From the NCBI GenBank assembly GCA_039519185.1, contig CM076847.1, positions 82,683,100 through 82,747,099 of the forward strand: 64,000 bases of DNA, written 5' to 3'. The stretch comes from Astragalus membranaceus. Taxonomy: Eukaryota > Streptophyta > Magnoliopsida > Fabales > Fabaceae. Every line of letters begins with the position of its first letter. Positions within the stretch are counted from its first letter, which is position 1. The translations under genes and the position numbers were made by a program. Below are positions 10,272 through 20,706 of this stretch, one piece after another. The notes under the pieces are model-generated. The model saw only the letters and a program-made list of their open reading frames with translations, did not search any database and had not been told where the DNA came from.

Positions 10272-10781
10272 GTTGCCCCACAAGTCGGGTCGCCTGTGAG
10301 GCGATCTTGACTTGTAAGCCTTATCCGAGCTCCACGAAACCGGGTTAGTGCTCCCGAGACAGAGATGATCGTTGAGTGACTCAAGGTTCCTCTGAACATC
10401 CGGGATTCAGTCTTTAGATTGCAACCTTCTACAAGACCGGGATTATAGCTACGAAAGTGTCTGCCCCCAGCCTCGGAAGCCTCGGAGTGTCAGGCAATGA
10501 TATGACCACCGAGTGACTCGATGTGTCAGTTTAATGTCGTCTTTAAAAAAGGTTTGTATATTTCACTGTCTTATTCTGATACAAACAATCCTATTTATAG
10601 TTACAATGAGAGAGAGAAAATAAATACAAATTGCTAATGTTAAGGCTAAGAATATTCTAACGTTAATTGGAATGAATTCCGTTGACTTTTCCGTAATGGC
10701 TGACAGCAATTCTCTAAGAGGTACGAGTGATTTCCTCTTGACATATGATCACCCAAGTGAATGCCATAATTGCTAATTGAT

Positions 10782-11690
10782 TCAGTTGACTTTTCCTTCT
10801 GATCCAATACGCCCCCTCAAGATCAAGTTGCCATCAACAACTTGCATCTTGGATGTGAGTTCTTTGAACTTTGTTGTTGGGAGAGGCTTTGTAAGAATGT
10901 CTGCCAGTTGGTCCTTGGTGGAAACATGTGATACTTGAAGATTTCCAGCTTGGCATTGTTCTCGGACGAAGTGGTAATCCATAGAGATATGTTTCATCCT
11001 TGTATGGAAAACAGGATTGGAACACACATATGTCGCACCAACATTGTCGCAAAGGATTCTCGGAGGCTGGTGAGTTTGTATCCTTAATTCTTTAAGGAGT
11101 TTGAGAAGCCACATTATCTCAGAAGCACCAGCCGCAACTGCTCTATATTCAGCTTCTGTGGAAGAGCGAGCCACTGTCTTTTGCTTTTTAGATAGCCACG
11201 AAATGGGATTACCTCCAAAGAAAATTAGATAAGCTGATGTGGAGGTTCTATCATCTGTATTTCCACCCCAATCTGCATCGGTATAGGCAAGTAAATGGTA
11301 GGAAGTTGGTTTCCTTAATAGGATGCCAAAGTTCATTGTAGCTTTCAAATACCTGAGCATTCTTTTAAGATGTTGAAGATGGAGTGTAGTGGGCTTGTGC
11401 ATAAACTGAGAAAATTTGTTAATTGCAAATGACAGGTCTGGCCTGGTTAGAGTTAAATATTGTAATGCTCCAATAATTTTTCTGTAATGTGTGGAATCCA
11501 CACTGGGGGTGCCATCATGGAGAGACAAAATTGCAGTGTGGGGTAGAGGTGTAGGAGAGGGTTTTGCACCATCCATTTCAAACCTTTCTAATATCTCCCG
11601 AATGAATTTATGTTGAGATGAGAACAAACCATTGGCTGTAGGGATAAGTTCTACACCCAAAAAATAGTGTGGGGCACCCATGTTTTTCAA
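10782..11690 (-). pseudogene. Copia RT thumb and RNase H domain
   Basis: Opens at KNMGAPHYFLGVEL, the segment right after the RT palm, and continues with PTPLP, GALQYLTLTRPDL and the RNase H: AYTDADWGG (Asp), SSTEAEYRA (Glu) and LCDNVGA (Asp), then HISMDYHFVREQ. All acidic RNase H residues seen are intact. The stop codon lies within the adjacent LTR, at 10782. It cannot be translated together with the RT fragment without a frame change. Confidence 0.88.
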
Positions 11691-12640
11691 GGAGAACCGA
11701 TTGGATAGTGACTTAATGAAAGTATTGAGAAATTTAGCATCACTGCCTGTGAGTAGGCCATTGGTGGTTGTGCCATATACACATCTTCGTTGAGAGACTC
11801 TTGAAGGAATGCATTGTTAACATCAAGTTGATGCATAGGCCATTGGTTTCCCAGTGCAATTGTGAGAATGAGTTTAATGGTTTGAGGCCGCACTACTGGA
11901 GCAAAGGTTTCTTTAAAATCTACCCTTGGACATTGAGTAAAACCCTTGGCCACAAGTCTGGCCTTGTACCGACTAATTGATCCATCTGGATTCCTTCTTA
12001 TACGAAACAACCATTTACAATCAACAATGTTGTTCTCGCGCGGTGGCGGTACTAAAGTCCAAGTGCCATTGTTGAGTAATGCATCAAATTCTTCAGAGAT
12101 GGCTTGTCGCCAATGTGGATGCTGCATGGCTTGTCTAACATTAGAAGGCTCAAGGTTCTCTGGTAGGGGATGACTTGTCACATGGAGGGCTTTCTTGGGC
12201 TTGAATATATTGTTTTTGGACCTGGTAATCATATGATGATTGCTAGTTGTTGCTACAACTTGATCAGGAATATGATTAGGTTCAAGAGAATGGGTAGAAG
12301 AGGAGGAATCATTACCTGATGAAGATTCTGAACTCAAGGGGGCCTCTTGATCAATTTCTATTGCATTTGGTGGACTTTGGCAAGGTGGAGGCTCGATACT
12401 GTTAGGAGGTTGGATGGGTAAGATGAAGTGAGGTGGTGTTTGTGAGTTTGGTGTAGTGGTAGGGTTGGGTGTTGTAGGTTTTGTGAGGGAAGAATATGGG
12501 AAGTGGTTGTCATGGAATATGACATGTCTAGAGGTGTATATTTTATTGGTGATGGGGTCAACACAATGATAGGCATATTGGGAGGGTGAGTATCCAATGA
12601 AGATGCATGGTTTGGATCTTGGTTGTAGTTTGTTGGTGTT
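11691..12640 (-). pseudogene. Copia integrase C-terminus and truncated reverse transcriptase
   Basis: Carries the conserved post-integrase segment (PCIFIGYSPSQYAYHCVDP), a Pro/Ser-rich linker, then the RT start (WTLVPPPRENNIVDCKWLF, KARLVAKGFTQ, FAPVVRPQTIKLIL) and the motif-A aspartate in QLDVNNAFLQ. After VYMAQPP the sequence jumps directly to the region following the YVDD box (TGSDAKFLNTFIKSLSNRF in the shifted frame). About 300-350 bp containing the catalytic YVDD are missing. Confidence 0.88.
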
Positions 12641-13800
12641 GTAAGGTCTTAGCCATGGAAAGCAAAGACAACCAAATGAGTGAAGATGTAATGGATTGTG
12701 GTCTGCTTGGTGTAGGGCTTTGTAGGGGGGTATCCATGTTAAGGTTTGGTGTGGGTAACCTGTTGATGAGGTATGCTGCAGTTTGGAATGCAAATGACCA
12801 TAATGTAGAGGGTAACTGTGCATGATGTAGTAATGCTCTTACGGTTTCTACTATATGTCTATGCCTTCGTTCTGTCGTGGCGTTAACTTCAGGTGTGTGT
12901 GGGGGAGTGGTGTAGTGAGATATGCCATGTGATGACAGAAACGATTTAAGCTTTATGTATTCGCCACCATTATCCGAAAATAACACAAGTATTGGTAAGT
13001 TGAAAAACTTTTCAACAATCTTTTTGAATTGTGGAAAGATAACTGAGACATCTGATTTATTTTTCAATGGGTACAACCAAGTGTATTTTGTAAAATGATC
13101 AACAAATATGAGGTAATATAAATAACCATCTAAGGACCTAATTGGAGCAGGACCACATACATCTGAATAAATAATTTCAAGTGGCCTTTTACTAGTGAGA
13201 CTGGAAGAATTGAATGGTAGTTTATGGCTCTTGGAACTATGGCAGGAGCTGCATGGTGTGAAGTTGATTAACTTTATTTTATGGATGAATGCTAGATGTC
13301 TCATTGTTCTTTCACATGGATGTCCTAGAATATGATGCCATGGTGTTGTTGATAGTGAGGTGGTATGAAAGGCCTTAGGAGTGATGATGGGTGACGGCAT
13401 GTGGTAGAGTCCACTGTTATGCATTCCTTTGAGAAGAGGCGCCCTTGTTTTCAGATCCTTCACCAAGAAATAATTAGAGAAAAATTCAACAGAGATTGGG
13501 TTAGTATTGCATAGGGATGAAACAGATATGAGTTTTTGTGATATTTGTGGGACATGAAGAACCTTAGGGAGGTGCAAATTGTAAGTTTTTGTAGAGATAA
13601 GCATCTTACCAGTAGTATTGATAGGGATGGTGGAGTACTCAGCAAGAGTGATCTGATCCTTTCCTGAGTAAGGAGTTGTTAAGTGCAGATCGTCGAGTTC
13701 ATTAGTGAGATGATGAGTGGCACCGGTATCGACGATCCAATTTGTGTTGCGGCCAGCAGAGCTATTTCGAACATGGTGTGCCAATGGCAAGCCTTGTATT
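12640..13800 (-). pseudogene. Copia protease and integrase
   Basis: Begins with the aspartic protease motif NWIVDTGATHH, followed by the gag-pre-integrase zinc finger (HHILGHPCERTMRHL ... CSSCH) and the integrase core, with the first catalytic Asp in SDVCGP, the second in FSDNGGEY and the Glu in the TTERRHRHIVE block. A frameshift near 12640 separates it from the integrase C-terminus in the next frame. The coding arrangement marks Ty1/copia (integrase before RT). Confidence 0.88.
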
Positions 13801-14626
13801 TGGGAGGGTAACCATGAAGTTTGTAGCAAACCTTTGCTGTGTGGCCTGGCTTGTCACAGTATTGACAAGTGACACTTTTGGAAGAGCCTGGGGATGTAGA
13901 TCTGCCATAGTGGTTGGAGTTGGCATGAGAGTGATTGGGTTGAAAGCCACGCTTGGGAAACTGTTGCTTTCCTTTGTATGCAACATGGGCAGAAGAAATG
14001 ATGGTTGATTCTTCATTTCTGTTGAGGAATCCTTCATAGTCCATAAGGAGATCATGGAGGTCGTCGAAAGCAATTGGATGCTCACGGGTACGCAGTGCAG
14101 CAGATACCTCCTTGTACTCAGTTCCGAGGCCATTGAGAGTGTGGATTACTAGATCGACATCATCCAATGGCGAGTTGATTACGGCAAGTTCATCGGACAA
14201 AGCTTTAAGTCCTTGAAGGTACTCAGACATTGATTTCGTGCCCTTCATGAATCTGGACAGCCTTTCCTTGAGATGCATGATGCGAGAGCGAGTTTTGCTG
14301 GCGAACATCTTGTTGAGGATGTCCCAAGCTTGCTTGGAATTCTTAACATTTCCAAGCATGGTGACGACACTTGGTTCGACTGAGGATATAATGGCATGTA
14401 ATATGAGTTGATCTTGGCGTTTCCAATAGACATAATCTGCATGATTTTCAGCAGGACATGTCTTGGTGCCATCAACAAAATTAAGTAGATCATAGCCTAC
14501 CAAGAGAGCATTAAGTTGCACCTTCCAAGCTGGGAAGTTGGTGTTGTTCAGTTTGATGGATGATTGGGAGTTGAGAACAACTGCAGTGGTAGTGTCGTTG
14601 ATTCTGATAGTATGTGCGGAAGTCAT
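13750..14626 (-). pseudogene. Copia gag with zinc knuckle
   Basis: The ATG at 14626 opens MTSAHTIRIN. The gag core shows SIKLNNTNFPAWKVQLNALL (about 22-41), the long UBN2-type helical domain (AWDILNKMFASKTRSRIMHL, RLSRFMKGTKSMSEYL) and a CCHC knuckle CQYCDKPGHTAKVC near residue 265. The frame runs on only as nonsense; the protease continues in another frame from about 13800, so one base has been gained or lost there. Length before the shift is close to a full copia gag. Confidence 0.88.
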
Positions 14627-14979
14627 GATGAAGCAGATTTTTTTTATTTTGATATTTTGTGGATCGAAGCTGTGTAGCTGAGGGCGTTTGATACCATAAA
14701 AAAGGTTTGTATATTTCACTGTCTTATTCTGATACAAACAATCCTATTTATAGTTACAATGAGAGAGAGCAAATAAATACAAATTGCTAATGTTAAGGCT
14801 AAGAATATTCTAACGTTAATTGGAATGAATTCCGTTGACTTTTCCTTAATGGCTGACAGCAATTCTCTAAGAGGTAGGAGTGATTTCCTCTTGAGATATG
14901 ATCACTCAAGTGAATGCCATAATTGCTAATTGATTCAATTGACTTTTCCTTCTGATCCAATAGTCTTTAGGACAGTATT

Positions 14980-15737
14980 CTTCGAGGTCGGGCTTATACC
15001 AACGAGGGTGTCTGCCACCAGCCTCGGAGCGCCCGAGATACGGGTCTTGTCAAAGAACTTCGAGGTCGGGCTTATACCAGCGAGGGTGTCTGCCACCAGC
15101 CTCGAATCGCCCGAGATACGGGTCTTGTCAAAGATCTTCGAGGTCGGGCTTATACCAGCGAGGGTGTCTGCCACCAGCCTCGGAGCGCCCGAGATATGGG
15201 TCTTGTCAAAGATCTTCGAGGCCGGGCTTATACCAGCAAGGGTGTCTGCCACCAGCCTCGAATCACCCGAGATACGGGTCTTGTTAAAGATCTTCGAGGT
15301 CGGGCTTATACCAGCGAGGGTGTCTGCCACCAGCCTCAGAGTCCCCCGAGATACGAGTCTTGTCAAAGATCTTCCAGGCCGGGCTTATACCAGCGAGGGT
15401 GTCTGCCACCAGCCTCGGGGTGCCTGAGATACGGGTCTTGTCTAAGATCTTCGAGGTCGGGCTTATACTAGCGAGGGTGTCTGCCACCAGCCTCGGAGCG
15501 CCCGAGATACGGGTCTTGTCAAAGATCTTCGAGGCCGGGCTTATACCAGCGAGGGTGTCTGCCACCAGCCTCGGATCGCCAAAGATACGGGTCTTGTCAA
15601 AGATCTTCGAGGTCGAGCTTATACCAGCGAGGGTGTCTGCCACCAGCCTTGGAGCGCCCGAGATAAGGGTCTTGTCAAAGATCTTCGAGACCGGGCTTAT
15701 ACCAGCGAGGGTGTCTGCCACCAGCCTTGGCAATGTT
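14980..15737. repeat. 78-bp tandem array, about 9.7 copies
   Basis: Units start with CTTCGAGGTCGGGCTTATAC at 14980, 15058, 15136 and so on. The period of 78 bp is a multiple of three, so both strands stay open and give long ORFs (ARVSATSLGAPEIRVLSKIF on plus, RLVADTLAGISPTSKIFDKT on minus) that are repeat artefacts. One unit (about 15340) has an extra base. A diverged relative lies on the other side of the Copia insert at about 10427-10490, so the array is part of the host LTR element. Confidence 0.93.
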
Positions 15738-16375
15738 AAAAACGTGACCATCAGAGGGACTCGAGGTGTCAATTTAATGTCGCCTTGAAGAAGAGGAAGC
15801 CAAAGACGAGCTGGGCCGAGGGGAACCCTCAGGATAGGAGGAATCATCCGGGGTCCGACTTGGGGGAGTCTCCGATCCTCGCGCTCCTCTACAACGAGGT
15901 GGGGTGCGGTGATGGTATCTCCTCCAAGCCGGAGATCGGCGGCGGCCGCGGCCATGAGTCATTCACTTGAAGAGTTGCACAGAGAGGAACCCCGATCCGG
16001 GATGTTACGAGCCCGGATCTCAGCGATCTGAGCTTCTAACTAGGTGTAGTGTTGGCTTTCCTGCCGGTCGGCCTCGACTTGCCGATTTAGGAACAAGACG
16101 AGCTGTTGAACAGCATCGACCGGTACCTAGACGGTCAAAGGGGGAGGTGGAAGTCGGTTCCGGGCTGAGCTCCCAGGAACCATAGCCGTAGTCGAGCTTT
16201 GAGCATGCGTCGGGCTAAGGGGTAAGGTGACTGCCACTCCTTCCGGTGTTACCCGCTGCAGAACCGGTCCTTCAGCGACATTCGAGATAGTCCTACGACG
16301 TAAGGTCGGAGTCAGTGTCAATCAAGGAGATGGGAGAGGAACTAGAGTACAAGATCCTCCCACTGTAGTCGCCAA

Positions 16376-16685
16376 TGTTATGTACCGTATCTCTGGACCT
16401 GTATCCGATCTTAGACACAAGGTCCGATTCGAGATAGTTGGTAGGGGTTGGTCTTAATTAACCAAGTTTCGCTTCCGATCTGGGGCAGGTGGTACCTACG
16501 GGGACACTCCGACGCTCAAGTCAGCTAGGGAACTAATTAGAGGTAAAGAGTAGGAAAGAGTGTGTACCTTGAGCATTACATTGAATCAGAGCCGTCCGAT
16601 CTAGGGCCTAAATCTTAGTCGTTGGTTAATGGATCTGTTTTTTCTTATGGATCTCGCTATTTGTGGATTGGGTCAATCCGTAACA
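16376..16685 (-). mobile_element. Right LTR of the old non-autonomous element
   Basis: A 310-bp LTR reading TGTTACGG...TACATAACA on the minus strand, directly followed by the TGGCGACT primer site. Its left partner (10197-10271) is truncated and diverged, so this element is older than the Copia inside it. Confidence 0.7.
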
Positions 16686-16989
16686 AAAAGCATTCACATG
16701 CATGAGCTCAAGTTAAGTGGAAGGTAACACAAGCATGGACACTGCGATCAGGTTTGAAGTGTATTGCATGTGTACCTTCCGTAGCATACATGTGTAGTGG
16801 TCGTTAAAACCTCCTCTATACATATAAATATAAAAAAAAGTGTATTGTATTCTAATAAGCATTCAAGTAGAGAATCCTCTCTTGGAAGCTAACTATTAAG
16901 AGGAAGAACCAAACCACTTAAGTACTCCCAGACATACTTAATGTGGACTTAGGCACCCCATAATACGAAGTCCCTATCACATTCTTTTA

Positions 16990-17217
16990 GGGTATGTTTG
17001 AAAGGGGGTTTTGGGAGGGGAATGCATATTTTTAAATTTAAAATTGAGGAAGCTATAAAATATCTCTAAACATAAATCAAGTGTGATTAAAAATATTATA
17101 TTGATATCTATCAACTTGTTCTTTTAGTTTTTTAAAATCTTAAATACATATTAAAATATAGACTAATCTTTTTCAAGCCCTCCATTCCCTTCGCAAAACC
17201 CCCTCCCAAACATACCC
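16990..17217. mobile_element. Tourist/PIF-Harbinger-like MITE
   Basis: Terminal inverted repeats begin GGGTATGTTTG and end CAAACATACCC, with extended partial complementarity (AAGGGGGTTTTGGGAGGGG against CGCAAAACCCCCTCCC). The 3-bp duplication TTA flanks the element at 16987-16989 and 17218-17220. At 228 bp with no ORF it is a typical Tourist-like MITE. The surrounding intergenic stretches 16686-16986 and 17221-18360 show no gene. Confidence 0.88.
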
Positions 17218-18369
17218 TTAAAATCACACTTGAGTTGTACCATCTAACTTCTAGAATTCCGTTTTTTTCCTGAACATTCACTTATCTAAGATTAGATCCA
17301 CTCGTGCAGAACTGAATCTCTCCATGGCCATGCATTTTGTACTGTTGAAGTTAAATTATAAGGGCAGAAAAACAAACCTGGCTCTCTTCAACAAATTCTA
17401 GCCTAGTTCCTTCCACACGAGGTCAAGTTGATAAGATATGAACTTAAAGTAACTTGTTCTAAATTGAGGGTTTCAAGCTGAATACATCATATACCATCCA
17501 TTTTATTGACTCTGCTCAATTTAAATTTCAAGTGCTAAATCTAAATAAAATCATCAGCATTCCTAGTAGAACTATAAACAAAATGACCAAGTACAAGCCA
17601 GGAACAAATAAAAACACAACACACATTTAATGAGTAAATAGTTAGGTGGTATATTAATTTAAAACAACCCCCTATCCCCAAGCTCATCAGTCAAATTTCG
17701 CTATGCATCAAGTTGCTGTAAATAAGTGGAGCATGAGTAAAGCTCTTGGTAAGCAATTAAAAGGTACCCTGTTCAATTATACACACTTCACTTGCTCTAA
17801 ATAAAATTGTCCCATGTCATCAACAAATGAAGCCGTATGGCACATAAGAAAATCATTCAAGGCCTTCTAAATGAAAGTTAAGAATCAATCAACAATGTGA
17901 AGTGTGACAGGGAGGCCTCTTGTTACTTGCACACTTGAGTAAAACCGTCAAAGGAAAACAAAAATGAAATGAGCTTGAAAGGTGGCATAGTAAAAAAAGT
18001 TCAGCCACTGATAATTTTACAGAGGCAGTTAGATTCGAAATAAAAAAAGAATGATCAGTAACAAAATAACTCAGTAGCAACTTTGCGTTCATATTGGGTG
18101 AAAGCAGCATTTTGGTACAAAACAAGATCAATTTTTTTTCTATTCCTCACAATACAATATCAGCATTGCAAACAAATACAAAAAAGACTAAACATGGGGG
18201 AAGTATTCCAATATGGACACGACTCTAACCGTAAAATGGAATGTTAACAAATAGGAGTAGCAGCAATGCATTGGGCAGCAGACTTGAACAATTGAACCAC
18301 AAATGTAGTTGCAGTTAGGTGATTATAGAACCTGATATCTGTGGTTCAACAAACCTCTTCACTCTTTTT

Positions 18370-19686
18370 TCAAAGCTCAAATTCTTCTTCCCTAAGAGCC
18401 ATCTCTGCAGCCTCTTCTTCCTCTTCATCTAGTACAAAATATTCATTCTTCTCCACAGGCATAAACATGTAAAACATGACAATATAAAAGGCAAGACTAG
18501 CAGCCTCCTCAGCAAGATTACTAACCCACCGATACTTATAAGCAGTGATGGTTTTAAGAGCAAAAACAACAATGCGTGTGAAATACAAGTATCCAATGAC
18601 AACAATATAGAACTGCCTGAAAAGGGTTAGCTTCGCGAGATTCCTCGCAGCCTTGCCATCGGTTTTAGAGGTTTCCCTAAGCGATCTAATAGACCATACG
18701 ATAGGGAAAATAATAGCACAGCAACAAATGATATCAACTAGCAAGAAAACCTGATTCCATGTAACCCAATCCTTGATAAAAGGTCCAGTTTCACCGATAA
18801 TAACAGAAGCTAGATTAGCAATAACCTGAAGAGGAATAACAACCATGAGAACCTTCTTCTCCCGCTCTTGAAGGAATGGCTTGAGGAAGGACCAACCAGT
18901 GCCGATCAAAACAATGACGGTGAATAGAAGCACCACGCGAATGAACTGGAAGATGTAGAAGAGGACGTCCCAACCGTGAGGTGTTCCGGTGACCTTGACG
19001 TAATGTTTATCCTCGGCGGCACAGATGAGATTAAGAGCTTTCATGAGGAGGAGAGTTGCCATGAGAAGGTGGATCCGGTGAGCGGATCGTTTGTTTTTGA
19101 AACAAACATAGAACCAGATGCCGAAGAAGGCGAAGTATGCGAGGGAGAAGAGGAAGAATAAGGAAGGGAGCTGTGTCTGGCCGGCGGAGAGGTAATCGCG
19201 GGAACCATCGGCATCGAGGTTGAAAAGCTCGGTGCGGATAGCCATGGAAACGGAGGTTTCAGGTGCGCAATTAGAGAAGAAGAGACTAAACTCATTGGGA
19301 GAGGTGACAGGGTAAGAGCGGTTAAACGACGCCGTTGGAGGAGGAGATAGGTCGCGAAACGTGAAGAGACGCGTGATATAACGGGAATCGAGGACGCAGA
19401 AGTTAGGGTTTTGTTGGATCTCCATGAGGACTTGAAGAAGCGATTCTTCGCTTAGGAGGAAGAATCCAAGACGCGACGGGTCCGGTTGAGCCGCCGCAGC
19501 GGCTACAGAGACTTCCGATACGGCGATCCAGACGTGACCAGTGTGGGTGAAGCCGAATTTCTCCAATAGGATCATTGGTCGGGTATCGGAGGTTATCGTT
19601 AGGGATTTGATCTCAGCCGTTGATGGGGAAATTAGGGATAAAAGTGTGAGGAAGGAAACGATGGCGGTTAAGGCCGTTTTGCTCAT
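18370..19686 (-). CDS. CAND7: Lung seven-transmembrane (GPR107-type) membrane protein, CAND7-like
   Basis: An uninterrupted 438-residue protein. Residues 1-24 form a signal peptide ending before EIKSLTITSDTRPMILLEKF. A luminal N-terminal domain (about 25-170) contains FCVLDSRYITRLFTF and FSLFFSNCAPETSVSM. Seven hydrophobic spans follow from about 175 to 415, including LPSLFFLFSLAYFAFFGIWF, the conserved HRIHLLMATLLLMKALNLIC, GWDVLFYIFQFIRVVLLFTV and NQVFLLVDIICCCAIIFPIV. The tail is a run of acidic residues ending AAEMALREEEFEL. This is the Lung_7-TM_R family (human GPR107/GPR108; Arabidopsis candidate GPCRs CAND6/CAND7), whose animal members act in Golgi/endosome trafficking; a G-protein role in plants is only proposed. 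The single exon and full length suggest a functional host gene. Confidence 0.93.
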   Translation of the reverse strand: MSKTALTAIVSFLTLLSLISPSTAEIKSLTITSDTRPMILLEKFGFTHTGHVWIAVSEVSVAAAAAQPDPSRLGFFLLSEESLLQVLMEIQQNPNFCVLDSRYITRLFTFRDLSPPPTASFNRSYPVTSPNEFSLFFSNCAPETSVSMAIRTELFNLDADGSRDYLSAGQTQLPSLFFLFSLAYFAFFGIWFYVCFKNKRSAHRIHLLMATLLLMKALNLICAAEDKHYVKVTGTPHGWDVLFYIFQFIRVVLLFTVIVLIGTGWSFLKPFLQEREKKVLMVVIPLQVIANLASVIIGETGPFIKDWVTWNQVFLLVDIICCCAIIFPIVWSIRSLRETSKTDGKAARNLAKLTLFRQFYIVVIGYLYFTRIVVFALKTITAYKYRWVSNLAEEAASLAFYIVMFYMFMPVEKNEYFVLDEEEEEAAEMALREEEFEL

Positions 19687-19799
19687 TTTGGAAGGTGGTT
19701 GATGAATCGGCTGATTGTTGGAATGAAGAACGGGACCCTTAGCTGAGGAAGCGATTCAATTAAGCGAGTCTTCTCTCTGTGATGTGTTTGGCGTATTGT

Positions 19800-19932
19800 T
19801 GAAGAAGGCAATAGAGTGATGGTGATTGAGATTGAGATGTGAAGGAATTCGTCTTTCCAAACGACGTCGTGTCGTGTGGTAGTAACAACAACATGGGGGA
19901 GATATCAATTCATTGGTACGGTGCACGTGCGT
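19800..19932 (-). promoter_or_regulatory. ACGT-core elements upstream of the CAND7-like gene
   Basis: A palindromic ACGACGTCGT (19861-19870; GACGTC C-box) and a CACGTG G-box (19924-19929) lie 175-245 bases upstream of the ATG. Both are bZIP/bHLH-type sites in plants. No clear TATA box is seen, as is common for widely expressed genes. Function is inferred. Confidence 0.4.
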
Positions 19933-19983
19933 GGATCACGGCCGGGTCTTTTTTTGGCAAAAAAAACCATGTTGGTGCAAAAC

Positions 19984-20660
19984 AAAAATTATTTACCAAA
20001 ATAATATACATTCAGGATTATATACCAAAGTAGGGCAGATTTTTTTCTAGTTCAGAAGTCGCCCTCAGCAGGGGCGACTTCGGAACTATGTTTTGCAATT
20101 TTTTTTAAAATTCAGTTCAGAAGTCGCCCCCCACCAGGGTGACTTCTAAACTGTGTTTTGCAATTTCTTTTTAAAATGCAGTTTAGAAGTCGCCCCCACC
20201 AGGGTGACTTCTGAACTGTGTTTTTTTAATTTTTTATTTTATTATATATTAATATATAAATACCTAAATAAACTATAAATAAATTTATAAAAATTATTAT
20301 ACCTATTTATAATTTAATTACGTTAATATTTACGAAAAATTTAGGCCGTTAAATAGTGTCGGCAAAATCTAGACCGTTAAATAGTGTTGGCAAAATATAG
20401 ACAATTAAAGAAATTAAGACCTCTGCACTCTGCACAATGCACACTTTAACAGTGCACAATGCACAATGCACACTATAATAGTGCACTCTGCACTATGCAC
20501 TCTGCACAATGCACACTTTACAATGTGCAATCTGCACAAACCACTATTAAAGACAAAAGAGTAAATTATTGATTCAAATGTAATAAATGTCACATAAGAT
20601 TAAAACCTTAAAATTAATAACTTAGTTAATTTAAAATTACAATAATTGATAAATTAAACT
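19984..20660. repeat. Left terminal inverted repeat of the MULE
   Basis: From outside in: an outer block (19984-20340) with three hairpins of the form CAGTTCAGAAGTCGCC...GACTTCTGAACTG (20050-20086, 20113-20153, 20179-20218); two GACCGTTAAATAGTGT(C/T)GG units (20343-20400); TGCACAATGCAC-type repeats (20425-20540); and an inner block (20590-20655). The right end has the same blocks inverted, but with a gene inserted between the outer block and the CCGTTAAAT units. Confidence 0.8.
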
Positions 20661-20706
20661 AAAGACAGTTCCACACTGATAATTTAAAAAGACAGTACAA
20701 AAAAAA

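Larger units (their letters stand above)
10544..14962 (-). mobile_element. Young, RT-deleted Ty1/copia element
   Basis: Two 266-bp LTRs (10544-10809 and 14697-14962) differ at about six positions (roughly 98% identity). The target duplication GTCTT is present at 10539-10543 and 14963-14967. On the minus strand the primer site TGGTATCAAACGCC (from 14696) directly follows the right LTR, and a purine-rich tract (TTGAGGGGGCG) precedes the left one. Unusually the LTR ends appear to be TA...TA rather than TG...CA. Order of domains is gag, protease, integrase, RT, RNase H, as in copia. It is broken by frameshifts and a large RT deletion. Confidence 0.92.
10272..16375 (-). mobile_element. Internal region of a non-autonomous LTR element, split by Copia
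   Basis: Bounded by related LTR sequence on both sides; without the Copia insert the interior is about 1.7 kb. It holds degenerate Gly/Pro-rich coding-like DNA on the minus strand near the primer site (about 15780-16330) that has several stops, and a 78-bp tandem array. The primer binding site is TGGCGACTACAGTGGG just left of 16375 on the minus strand, of the TGGCGACT type seen in Tat/Ogre-like elements. No RT or integrase is present, so it fits a TRIM/LARD-type derivative. Confidence 0.6.

Noticed and set aside
14930..15955. Several ORFs of 90-223 residues on both strands
   Set aside because: They follow the 78-bp repeat whose period is a multiple of three; the repeated peptides differ only by unit and no domain is present.
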